From: Haplomitrium mnioides
Lineage: Eukaryota; Marchantiophyta; Haplomitriopsida; Calobryales
Direction: 5' to 3'
DNA length: 23,807 bases
Assembly (NCBI GenBank): GCA_049999725.1
Contig: JBNGIS010031677.1
Location: 60,019-83,825 of the forward strand
The position numbers were made by a program, and so were the translations under genes. Shown here in pieces: positions 9,660 through 19,674 of this stretch (position 1 is its first letter; the number at the start of each line of letters is the position of its first letter). A model generated the notes under the pieces. The model saw nothing but the letters and a program-made list of their open reading frames with translations. It did not search any database and was not told the origin of the DNA.

Positions 9660-10425
9660 TGCATCAAAATCAATTCGACATTCTTATACACACATGGAAT
9701 CAATAAAAAATAACTCCAAAAATTGAATATCCAAATTAAAATCACAAAAACAAAGTGGTCCAAACAATTAAGAAGAGCATAAGTAAGAGCTGCTACAAGT
9801 TCTTTATAGATTCTCACATTTAGTGGTGGAATGAGTTTTTTCTTGCCCAACACGAGATTGTGACATATATCATTGAAAGAAAGCAAAGAGGACGAAAAAA
9901 AAATTCATGTTTCTAGCTTTATAATATACAAACTCTTGTAATGATATTCAAAATGTTGGTGTATCTTCTTAAATTGATGTTCACGAGCCAAAGGAAGAGG
10001 CTCTATTAGAATGTATATTTTGTTTTAGTTAAAAAATCTAATGGAGCATTAAATTTGCAAGAAGAAACCATTTCACATCAAGGAGGATATGGTACAAGTT
10101 CAACAACCAATATGATGTAAGAGCCAAAATATTTATTTGTGTTGCATCACTCAACCAAAAGAGTAGACTTTTTTGGATTTCAAAAGTACTCAAATTTTTT
10201 TCATTTAATAAGGGAGAACTTCCAAACCCAAAGAAAATACATGCTCAATGGTTTGCTTGTGAGGGTGATGATGTGTTTTTTGGAGAATACTTTCTAGAGA
10301 AAATAACATCCACAAAAAGAAAATGAAAATCCAAACTATATATTAATGTAAAAGATATAGCAGATATTATAAAGCAATCCATCCTCAAGTCTTTAAAAGA
10401 GAATCAAACAATGTGATTAGAATTG
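9660..10425 (+). pseudogene. Transposase-like protein, C-terminal part (broken)
   Basis: Several frames together match the minus-strand protein at 13790-12517. They include SCYKFFIDSHI, stop, WWNEFFLAQ and YIIERKQRG (from about 9786), then LQEETISHQ, FWISKVLKFFSF, PKKIHAQWFACEGDD and GEYFLEKI (to about 10330), and KLYINVKDI. Many stops and shifts are present. It is on the same strand as copy A's N-terminal part. It may therefore be the other half of copy A, with the chromovirus inserted and the middle lost, or an internally deleted separate copy. The mismatched chromovirus flanks and the CCGCTAC edge favour the second reading slightly. Confidence 0.55.
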
Positions 10426-10964
10426 AAGAGGACTACATTAATCTTCATAATCCTCTCTCAAGGTAAGTCCAAAGAAATGGAGACTAGTGATTAAAGCCAT
10501 TTATGATTCTATAATTTTAAACAAATGTTTCTGTGCTATATTGGTTATAGTATACTTTCATCTTATATTGTAGTTTATTTTTAGCACATTTTATAAAGTG
10601 CATAAGTATTTTTTTTTAAAGTAACTTCTTCTTGTTGAGATGAAAATTTTTTATGGTTGATATTTTCAACATAAACTATGATTAAATGACTCTTATAATT
10701 CTATTAAGGGCAGACAACAATGTTTTCACCACTAAAGACACACCATGCTCACAAAAAACGAATATAGTGAGATTTCTTGCACCTCTATCTCCTTATCAAA
10801 ATTTTCACCCCAATCTCTAAGATACATAGACACTACCAACTAACAAAAACAAGAGTACAATAGACTCCAACACCACATGAGAACGATGTTTTTCTCAAAT
10901 CATTAGTAAGACACAACCTCAAATTCCATCTTCAACCAAAACCACAAAGAGAACATACAACAAA
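10426..10964. other. No gene recognised before the gap
   Basis: AT-rich sequence with no motif I can assign. It ends at an assembly gap. Confidence 0.4.
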
Positions 10965-11064
10965 NNNNNNNNNNNNNNNNNNNNNNNNNNNNNNNNNNNN
11001 NNNNNNNNNNNNNNNNNNNNNNNNNNNNNNNNNNNNNNNNNNNNNNNNNNNNNNNNNNNNNNNN
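10965..11064. other. Assembly gap (100 N)
   Basis: Exactly 100 N, a common placeholder for a gap of unknown length. It falls at the outer edge of a repeat copy, so the true junction is not visible. Confidence 0.98.
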
Positions 11065-11394
11065 AAGCTATAAGTTTCAAACAATTGTCAAAATTAAGTC
11101 ATTTTTAAATAAGTTTTGTAGTACAAACTTCATGCATGTATAGATATGATGCCACTACAAAAATTTAATATTTGAAAAATAAACAAAAAACTCGGGTCAA
11201 AGCCCAAGTGGGCTAGGAGTTAAGAGAATTAGCTTGAAGTCTTAAGGCACAAAAGCTTCAAAAACAAAACCTTGTAGGGAGTTTAGAGCTCTATTTTGAA
11301 GTCTAGGCAAGAAAGAGGGTTTCAATTAAGCGTCAAAACCCAAGCATACAAAGGGTTAAGTGGTCATGTCTTACAAGGGTTTAGCAACTCAAAA

Positions 11395-11561
11395 GAAAGT
11401 GAAATTCAAAAGTCAATATGCTCAAAGAAGTCAATGGTCAGAATCAAAAAGGCTAGAGCAACCAAATTTAGACTTTGATCCACAACTTGTTTGGTTGCTC
11501 TAGCCTTTTTTATTCTGACCATTAACTCATTTGAGCATATTGACTTTTGAATTTCACTTTC
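11395..11561. repeat. 72-bp near-perfect inverted repeat (foldback)
   Basis: Left arm 11395-11466 and right arm 11490-11561 are reverse complements with 4 mismatches in 72 by my count, around a 23-nt loop. The loop begins with TTTAGACTTTGAT, which recurs after the right arm at about 11590. This looks like an inverted duplication with a short direct repeat at its border. The related segment at about 15760-15830 has one arm only. RNA from either strand would fold into a long hairpin. Confidence 0.9.
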
Positions 11562-11604
11562 TAGAAAAGAAAAATTATTAGAAAAAGAATTTAGACTTTG
11601 ATTT

Positions 11605-12130
11605 GCATCAGAGTCTAAACATGCAGAGTTTTCCTAGTTTCGAATCACAAGCCATTGCAAACAAAGTGTTATACGTTCCACATCAAAGTTTTTGAGTGCT
11701 TATGGTTGTAAGTTCTACACCTTAGTCTTTGCACGTACAAGGTTCCAAGTTTCGCATAAAAATCTAGGCATGTATAAGGCTCCGACCTCTGCATGAAAGT
11801 CTATACGCACATAAGGTTCCAAGTTCTATATCAAAGTCTATGTTTTGCAATAAAGACTATATGGGCAAAATGTTTAAAGTTCTGTATTAGAGTCTATATA
11901 AACATGAGGTTTCAACTTCCGCATCAAAGTCTATGTGCGCATAGGGTTTTGAGTTCTAAATCAGAGTCTAGATGCACTTAAAATTCAAAGTTCTACAACA
12001 AACTCTAGGTACGACTAGGGTTTAAATTTCTAGATCAGAGTTGAGTACAAATGGTTGCAAGTTAAACATGAGAGTCCAAACACACATAAGGTCTTAAGTT
12101 CTACATCAAAGTCAATGCTAGCAAAGGATT
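11605..12130. repeat. Palindrome-motif array (period roughly 42 bp) beyond transposase C-terminus
   Basis: About ten degenerate units of the form CAAAGTCTATGYGCGCATAG followed by GTTYCAAGTTCTACAT occur. The core CTATGTGCGCATAG (near 11930) is a close palindrome. The array lies downstream of the minus-strand transposase fragment ending at 12517. It matches a similar array at 15880-16350. Confidence 0.7.
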
Positions 12131-12516
12131 TAGTAGTCAAAGTCGGTGGACTCTTCAACAATCTCAAAGATCTATGCCAAAGTATTTAGTAGCCAAAACA
12201 TTGAAATGCTTCTAACCAACGATCAAGTAGGAAATAATATAATATTATTTTGGATAGGAAACATTTGACAAACCAAATAAAGATTATTATTTTATATTTA
12301 AAATTTATTCATATTTGATAAGAATCAATTAACAATGATTTACACTCAAAAGTTCAAGCTCGTATATAAATTTGTCTCAACAACAAAAAATTTCTTGAAT
12401 AAAATCTTTATACACTTTATAAAATATATAAACCTAAATGACAACATAAGTTCAAAGTATACTATAAAAAATAGGGTAAAGAAGCATTTATTAAAAGAAC
12501 ATGATCATAAATGGCT

Positions 12517-13790
12517 TTACTTACTCATATCAATTTCTCTAGATTTAGCTTCAAAAGATCATCAAGATTATATTTCAAACACTGAAGCATTGATTGTTTT
12601 CTAACTTTCATGTTCAAATAGATTTGACTTAATGCTAGCTAGAGTTGTTTTTCTCAATTGGTTTTTTTTAGTGAGAAGAAAATCAAAAGAGAGAATCATG
12701 ATTTGTTTTACATCAAGTACATTGACATGTGATTTGGATTTGTGTTTTCCTTGTTTGGCTGCCATTTTTTCTAGAAAGTATCGTCTAAGAAACTTATCAA
12801 CAGCCTCACAAGCAAACCATTGAACATGTACTTATTGCAGGTTTGGAGTTTCTTCCTCATCAAATGACAAAACTTTGAGGACTTTTGCAATTCAAAATGG
12901 TATGCCTTTTAGGTCAAGTAATGCAACAACACAAATAGACATTTTGGTTTATACATCATATAGATTGCAAAATTTGTGCATGTATCTTGTTTGATGTGAA
13001 ACGGTTCATTCTTGCAGCCTTGATGCTCCATCATAGATTGTTTGACATATAGAAAGCATATATTCTATCGGAGCCTCTTCTTCTGACTAGTCAGCATCAT
13101 TTTGAAGGGTTACACTAATATTTTGAGAAACATTACAAGTGTTTGCAGATTGTGAAGTTGGAAACGCTAATTTTGTTTCAAGTCCTCGTCTTTTTCTTTC
13201 AATGATGTACATCGCAGTCTCTTGTTGGGAAAGGAAAAAGTTATTCCACCACTGAACATCCGAATCTAGAAAGAACTTGTAGCAGCTCTCATTTATATTT
13301 TCATTAATTGCAAAGACTACTTTCTCAACATCAACTTCTCTTGCTTCTTTTTGAGATTGTTTGATTTCAGATTATGGCTTTAGAGAGATCTACTTTATAC
13401 TTTGAATTTATGTATCTGCTTCAAGTAGACACTTGAGTTGATAAACACCATCAAGAGGTAGCAAAAATTTATTTGTTAAAAGTTTTTTGGTCCAAAGCTT
13501 TGCCTTTAAATCACTCAACTTGAGCTTGAATTGTTGATTGAAGGTAATTATCAATATTCCCTTGTGCCAAAGAGGGACATTATTGCAAAAACAACTTAAA
13601 ATCCCAAGTCTTCAGTAAAAGAGTTACTTCTTATTTGGGATTATAAGATAATTGTGGCATCTTGCTAAGACTTGTCATCGTAAAACCATTGACACCTTTC
13701 AAATGTTTTGAGAAAATGCTGAAAACTCGATAAATTTGATTGTGAGAATGGTATGTGAAGCTATTTACTACACCGATTTCTCTTTATGTG
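12517..13790 (-). pseudogene. Transposase-like protein, C-terminal half (broken)
   Basis: Read from about 13790 downward: FTYHSHNQIYRVFSIFSKHL, a GHxHNQID-like motif of DDE transposases, here with Tyr at the Asp position. Then come TSLSKMPQLSYNP and TWDFKLFLQ, NVPLWHKG, KAKLWTKKLL, and SCYKFFLDSDVQWWNNFF with YIIERKRRG. The end has FWIAKVLKVLSFDEEE, VQWFACE, YFLEKMAAKQG, ILSFDFLLTKKNQLRKTTL and an acidic tail ending at the TAA 12519-12517. Stops and frameshifts interrupt it. The order of motifs matches plant proteins that I recall as carrying the DUF7869-type DDE domain. That assignment is from memory. The N-terminal half is absent. Confidence 0.6.
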
Positions 13791-13799
13791 ACTTTGATG

Positions 13800-15190
13800 T
13801 TGAGTGTACGTTTAAGATAAAAAAAAGAAAAAAAGTGCATTTTTACACATCAAAAGCCAAAGATTTCTCTAGAATTTATACAAGTTAAATACTCAATACA
13901 CAATTTCTTGCAAAATGTCAAACTTTGTACTCCAAAAATCTTCCAACACTCTCATGCACTCACCTTTTCTCACTCTCAACAAGCTTCTTTCACTTTTTTT
14001 GAAACTCCTCCAGTAAGTTTTCTAAGTAGCTCCTCCAAGAGCTCCTCTAAGTTCTTCTCAAATAGTCTCTCCAAGAATTAACTCTCAAGTATGAAAATGA
14101 AAAGTCTAAAGTAGTGTAAAATGAAAGTTTCTCTCTTCTCTCCGCCTCCTTCATGTATACTAGTGTAGATAATGACTAAGAGTTAAGCTAAATATTCTAT
14201 CACCTTAGGTAAGAAATCCAAGGTGACTATCTCTTTAGTTTTTAAATCCTAAAGATGCTCCTAAAGTATCTCTACCTTTTGTTTTGTTCTTCAAGAAGAA
14301 GCTTCTCATTTGAAGCTTCTTTTGTCAAAGAATATCAACAATTGATCTAGTCTTCTTATTCCTTTTATTTGTACGTACAAATAATTTCTAAGATGACATG
14401 TTGAGATTCTCTCAAAGAATAAGTAAAAGAAAAATTTGACTTTCTCCTCTTGAGTTTATTGTAAAAGAATCTCTATAGAAGTTTTAATACTTATTCAATT
14501 TGTGTATACCTTGTTGGAAAGCTTGTAAAATAAAACTTATACATATATAATATTATTTGTGTTTTATATTTCTTAGATGCTCTAAATTTTGACTTTTTTA
14601 TAGAGCAATATTGTACTTTTGACCAATTATAACTCTCTATTTGCAAGAGCTTTTTTATTTCTATAAAATTTCACTAGTTACCTTAGAAACTTAATGTAAT
14701 CTTATGAAATTTCAGCTTCTAAATATTTCTAATAAGAACAAAATTTACTTTGTACTCAAATCTACACATATTGAAAAAAATTGAAAAACCCAAATTTCCT
14801 CTAATGACTTCCAAATCCTCTCTATCCTTCATCCCAATACCACAAATATTATGCCATGAATTCCAACACATAAAAGAGATCATATATTTATCTCATGCCT
14901 TCTCATTTTATCCCATCCTAAGGTTTCACTTTGCCCTTAAAGTGAGGTTCTTTTTACGTACATAAAACGGTTGCCTTTCACACTATAATAAGACCCTTCA
15001 TATGAACAAAAAAAATAAATGAGATGTAGCTTATGAATATAGTTTTTCACAACAAAGTACATTGGTAGATATTTGTTGTGCTTTCTCTTATAGTGCTTGA
15101 GATCAAACATCGTCACCCACAATCAAATATTTGAGATCCCTTTCCAATCACCATTGGTATTATCTCTAATACACATATTATTAACAGGTC
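13800..15190. other. No gene recognised; AT-rich
   Basis: Short open frames only. 14020-14080 repeats CTCCTCCAAGAGCTCCTC-like units. A perfect 10-bp stem with a 6-nt loop lies at 14296-14321 (AAGAAGCTTC / GAAGCTTCTT). This may be a decayed LTR or other transposon, but no paired repeat is present. Confidence 0.35.
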
Positions 15191-15207
15191 TGCTTCTTGA
15201 GCAACAG

Positions 15208-15420
15208 CCGCTACTTTGATCTCGGAACATGCTACTCAAAACATGAACCTTGTTTTTTTTACGAGAGTCAATTTCGTTATGCAAAATCAAAAAATATTAT
15301 TATTTTTTATGAAAATATTGGAAAACTTGAATTTGATGAAAAGTATAAAAATTATAGTAAGTTTTCAGCAAAAAATTGCATTTATCGTTGATTACAACTT
15401 GAAGCCTAAAAATTGAAATA
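15208..15420. other. CCGCTAC AT-rich segment; candidate terminus of the 15440-16938 fragment
   Basis: It begins CCGCTACTTTGATC (15208). A second GCTACT follows at 15231. The sequence then becomes AT-rich until the repeat tail starts. The first 12 bases are identical to 16946-16957, and the second GCTACT has nearly the same spacing there. Confidence 0.4.
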
Positions 15421-15439
15421 TATATGTTACAAGAAACTA

Positions 15440-16370
15440 TTTTGAAATATGTTTGATTGCACAAACTCTAGGCGCACATAGACATGGTGCTCTTTGAAAT
15501 GTTGTTTTTGGAAAGAGTTTACAAAACAAAAACAAAAAGCCGAAGCGGACTAGAAGTGAAGGGAATGAGTTTGCAATCATAGACACAAAAATGAAGAAAA
15601 TGAAACATTGCATGGAATTAAGAGCACTACTTTAAAGTTCAAGCAAGAAAAAAGCTTTCACTTGTAGTTGAAAATCCATGCATGCAAAAGTTAAAGTGGG
15701 CTTTAAAAAAAGGTTTCACCATCTAAGAAAATTTCATAATTCAACAAAGCATATACACAAATGAATCATAGTTCAGAATCAAAATGACACTAGCTAAAGA
15801 GATTGAATTAAGAGTGTATATAAGAAATATCTCAAAGTTTTAGACTTGATTCAACTAAATAAAGGTCTCAAGATCTACAAAAGAGTCTATGACTTGTGTA
15901 CAAACTAAGTAGAAGTATGTAGAAGCATGAGGGTTGTATATGAGAAGTAGACCTTGTGGAAGGCTTGGACTTCCACCCGAAAGTCTATGCGCGCATAGAA
16001 ATCCAAGCTAAACATTTGATTACTCCACCTCAAAGTCTATACGCGCATAGGAATCCAAACTCATCATTTGAACACTCGACAACAAAGACTAACAAGAACC
16101 TAGGTTTTAGATTCTGTAGAAGAGTTTTTGTATGCATGATGTTTCGACTTGCGAATCAAAGTCTATGTGTGCATAGGGTTCACACTTCTACAAACAATGA
16201 TATAGACAGTAAAAGTTTTATTTTTCGCAACAAACTCTACGCATGAAAAGGATTTCAATTTCTAATTCGAAATCTAAAAGTAAAATGGATACAAAGCTCT
16301 ACATCTGAGTCAAAGTGCGACAAAGGTTTTAAGTTATACATCAAAGTCCTTACAAAAAAAAAAGTAGTCA
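15440..16370. repeat. Transposon tail with palindrome-motif array
   Basis: It aligns with 11100-12160. The first part (to about 15830) is unique tail sequence. From about 15880 on, units such as AAAGTCTATGCGCGCATAG, AAAGTCTATACGCGCATAG and AAAGTCTATGTGTGCATAG repeat every 40-70 bp. It lies beyond the stop codon of the minus-strand transposase fragment. Confidence 0.65.
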
Positions 16371-16677
16371 ATTTCGGCAGATGCTTTAGCGATACAATAA
16401 CTTTAAACTCTTCTAGAAAGCACTAAAGTTGGAAACAACATGCTTACATTTTGGAGAAGAAAATATTTTACAAAGCAAATGAAAATATTAACTAAAGATA
16501 AGTTTCATTTATAAAGATTAACATTCAACTTGGAATGACTTATAGTAAAAAGTTCAAGGTGGTAGAAAAATTCAACAAGTTGCTTCAAAAGATTCTCACG
16601 TACTTTATATAAGATAATAATCTTAAATTACAATATACTTGATAATGGACAATATATAATAAAGTTCTTAAATTACT

Positions 16678-16938
16678 TTAGTCACTCATCTCAATTTCTT
16701 CGGATTCAGTTTCAGAAGATTCATCAAGATTTCCTTGATCTGTCTCAATGTTAATAACAATGATTGAATCTCTTTGAAACATTTCGGGTTGAGGACTTTT
16801 TGTCTTTTGTACTCAAATAGATTTTCTTTAATCGTAGATAGAGTGGTTTTCCTCAATTGGTTTTTTTTGGTAAGAAGAAAATTAAAAGACAGAATTGTGA
16901 TTTGTGTTACATCAAGTACATCAATATGTAACTTGGAT
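16678..16938 (-). pseudogene. Transposase-like protein, last ~85 residues
   Basis: Read from 16938 downward: KLHIDVLDVTQITILSFNFL, then LTKKNQLRKTTLSTIKENLF. After a frameshift comes an acidic tail ESSETESEEIEMSD ending at TAA 16680-16678. It matches the end of the fragment at 12517. The match stops abruptly at about 16940, where the CCGCTAC segment begins. Confidence 0.6.
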
Positions 16939-16945
16939 TTAACAA

Positions 16946-17285
16946 CCGCTACTTTGAACCAAGAACCGCTACTGAGATCCTATTTCACTTGGTAGTCGCA
17001 AATATTTTTTTTTGTGATTTGGTATTTAAAAACATCAATTTTACGTTTGTGATCTTTTTTTCGTAATGAAAATCGTTTCTAAGAAATACAAATTGCATAT
17101 TTTGCATTGAGATTATATTTTAAAAATTTCTCTATAGTAAACACCCTAGAAAACAAGCATTTTGATTACTGAAATATTTTATTAAAACCTCATCTTATTG
17201 TGAATACACTAAATTCATAAAAAATAAAATAAAACATATATCTTTTTATGAAAAAAAATTACAAGCAAACGTGAATGTCTAGTCG
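16946..17285. other. CCGCTAC AT-rich segment; candidate left terminus of copy B
   Basis: CCGCTACTTTGA (16946-16957) and CCGCTACTGAGATCC (16966-16980) are followed by about 300 bp of AT-rich non-coding sequence up to the array. The preceding transposase fragment is cut off at this point, as expected for an insertion junction. Confidence 0.4.
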
Positions 17286-17317
17286 GGTACGGACTTTGAA
17301 CCCAACTTTGAGCGTTA

Positions 17318-17790
17318 TAGCTAGTAAATCCTATGCAAGCATAGACTCCAAACTAGAATCTTAAAGCTTGTACGTGCTTAGACTCTAAACAAGAACAATA
17401 AAGCCATGTATGCATGGACTTTGAATTAGAACCCTAGAGCCTTTGCACACCAAGATTCTAAACAAGAACTCTACAGCCTATGCATGCATAGACTTTGAAC
17501 AAGAACCAATTGGCTTATGCATGTAGGGACTTTGAACAATAACCTTAAAGCTTATGTACGCATGGACTCCGAACGAGAACTAAAAAGCCGTAATGCACAA
17601 AGACTCTAAACAAGAACATTAAGCCTAAGTGGCCAAAGATTGCAAGAGTTCATGTGCGCTTGGACTCTAAGCCTAGGTGCACAAGGACTCCAAGCCCATA
17701 TGCACATGGACTCCAAACAATTCTTAGATTAGCAATTGACTACAAACCATCTTTAGATTAGCAATTGACTCCAAACCATTCTTAGGCACA
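17318..17790. repeat. Palindrome-motif array downstream of the methyltransferase gene
   Basis: About ten units of roughly 40-45 bp occur: a core such as CCTATGCATGCATAG or CCATGTATGCATGG, then ACTTTGAACAAGAACC. Towards the right the spacing drops to about 25 bp, and then to a 29-bp duplication of TTAGATTAGCAATTGACT type. It sits just past the 3' end of the minus-strand gene. Confidence 0.7.
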
Positions 17791-17986
17791 CCAAATTGAG
17801 TCGTGATGAAATGACTTGAAATGGATTGAGTGTGCAACAAGTTGAAACTTAGGCAAATAAAACTTTGTAAAAAAATACTTTATTAATAACACAATTTGTT
17901 CCAACAGATGTTCAAGCTCTATTCTCCTTGGGAGGAAAGGTCTCATCTAAATCCAAAGGCTGAACATCTGCAGCCACCAAAGAGTT

Positions 17987-18529
17987 CTAGTGAGACTTTC
18001 TAGCCCCACATATTGTGGCAGAGTCACCATAAGCACCTGCAATACCGAAAGGAATAGGCTCCTTATGATATGCATAAACTATCTGTGACTCAGTCACATC
18101 GGATGGCAAAGAAGCCATCATCAAAACCCTCTGAGGAATGTAGATAGATTGACATCTATCATATTCCATGGCGATGCAATTTCGCATAAGCTTTAAAGCA
18201 TAGACAAGGTCTGTGCGAGACCCAGAGCACACATCTAAGCTCCAATCCTGCTATGTTGACAAATGGTCGATGAAAAAATTATAAAGAGCTTGCAGCTTCT
18301 AATAAACATTGACAGGAGCATCATCTCTTGGATGTTTAAGTTTGGCAGAAACTGTAGGACAACTAAAAACACTACGCATGATCTACCGAGGAAGTCTGAT
18401 CGAAGAAGCATATTGCAAATTAAAGAGCCTCATACTCCTCTTTCCTTCTTTAGTCCAGTAGCCCACAGTCCAATATTTGTGGGCCTGTGCAATTTTGGGA
18501 CCACCAAAATGATGAATCTTGCTTTTGTC
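17987..18529 (-). pseudogene. Amino-DNA-methyltransferase-like, last exon (AdoMet-binding motif)
   Basis: It reads from an acceptor at or just after 18529: KIHHFGGPKIAQ, then YWTVGYW, to a final TAG at 17989-17987. In the middle DVCSGSRT (18235-18212) is followed by DLVYALKLMRNCIAMEYD and IPQRV. This is the pattern of motif I of N6-adenine/N4-cytosine methyltransferases (FxGxGT, then about ten residues, RxCIGxExD, then a YxxxAxxR-like helix), which binds S-adenosylmethionine. The last Gly of GxGT is Arg here. In-frame TAG codons lie at 18385-18383, 18301-18299 and 18253-18251, so it is a pseudogene. Motif I after motif IV means the circularly permuted (beta-like) order. Confidence 0.68.
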
Positions 18530-18628
18530 CTTGTAAAAAGAAAAACAAACAAATCAAACATTGCAACCAAAATGCAAGAAAAGTAAAAAAAGTGAAATCA
18601 AAAGCAAAAAAATAAAAGAACAACTTAC

Positions 18629-19185
18629 TAGATGTTGTGGTGGATTGCACAAAAAACTTCTGAAAGGGCATCCTCAACAATGCCAAATTGTTGTGACAAA
18701 TGTATAATAACAAAAGACCAAAAGTCCAAAGTTGTAATTGCCGCAAAAGATGATACCATGACAAAAATATCATCTTTTGAAAACGGTTCAGAATCATCAT
18801 GCTTACATTCTTTAAGGTTGTAACCGTAAGGAATATCAGCAATAGCCAAAGTGAAACACTTAGGTTTCACAAAGCCCGTCAATTGTCGAGCGTTGGCCTC
18901 CCCGTGGACTTGATAAGACGCCACGTTGAGACCATTGACAAAAGACATCAAATCTTCTTCCTCATCTCTCACAACTCCTTCAGTTGTGAGAGATGCATCA
19001 CCGCTTTGTTGCCTTGCTTTCCACTCTCTAGCCTTTTGGCAGTAGAGAAGAAAAGCAAGATGATAGGAGACTAAGGTAGGAGGTTGGTCATAATCTTCGA
19101 GGGCTTCTTCGACCCCTGATTTTTTCCAACCTTTCGCAGCTGCTATCAATTTTTTAGTCAACTGTCATTTAAAAGTTTTATCCCC
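18629..19185 (-). pseudogene. Amino-DNA-methyltransferase-like, exon with DPPY-type motif
   Basis: The exon starts after a clear acceptor (TTTGTTTTTGTGCAG, AG ending at 19186) and ends at a canonical donor (GTAAGT at 18628-18623). One in-frame TGA occurs near the start. After that, 177 residues are open. The N-terminal part reads TKKLIAAAKGWKKS and VSYHLAFLLYCQKAREWKARQQ. Then FTLAIADIPYGYNL (DIPY at 18837-18826) matches motif IV of amino-methyltransferases, a hydrophobic strand followed by D/N/S-P-P-Y that contacts the target base. The first Pro is Ile here. Next come DDIFVMV, DFWSFVIIHLSQQFG and DALSEV, consistent with motifs V-VI. The next exon continues the domain. Confidence 0.7.
18963..18995. 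repeat. Perfect 14-bp hairpin inside the methyltransferase exon
   Basis: CATCTCTCACAACT (18963-18976) and AGTTGTGAGAGATG (18982-18995) are exact reverse complements around CCTTC. It lies in the codons for GDASLTTEGVVRDE. Confidence 0.85.
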
Positions 19186-19253
19186 CTGCACAAAAACAAA
19201 ACATAAAACATTATAGAGAGATAAAAACATTTAAAGCAAGAGAATGACACTAA

Positions 19254-19588
19254 CTTCTATGCGTGCATGGACATCGAAGTCCATGCGTGCATGGCCTTCG
19301 CAATTTTGCGCGTAGGGGTTTTTAAGTCCATGCTTGCATAGACATCAAAGTCCATGTGTGTATTGACTTTGCCTTACTTGCTCGCTTGGACTGCGAAGTC
19401 CATGCGCGCATGAAGTTTGGTGTGCAATTGACCAGGAACTTTAAAAGTCCAAACACACTTGAATTGCAAAGTCCAAACACACTTGAATTGCAAAGTCCAT
19501 GCTCGCATGGAGATCAAAGTTCATTCATATGAGGACTAGGCAGTCCAAACGCGTAAGGACTTGGAAGTCCATGCGTGTATGGACCCTA
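19254..19588. repeat. 24-bp palindrome-motif array in a methyltransferase-gene intron
   Basis: About 14 units of roughly 24 bp, with cores such as TCCATGCGTGCATGG, TCCATGCTTGCATAG and TCCATGCTCGCATGG joined by ACATCRAAG or ACTTTGAAG. Two adjacent units are identical over 24 bp (19445-19468 and 19469-19492). The array fills most of the intron 19186-19674, which has good splice signals at both ends. Confidence 0.82.
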
Positions 19589-19674
19589 AACTTTTTTCTT
19601 AAAACAAAGGAAAACTTACAATAAATTCAATGCAACTACAGAGAAATGAATGTGGTGTGAAAGGAAGAACTTAC

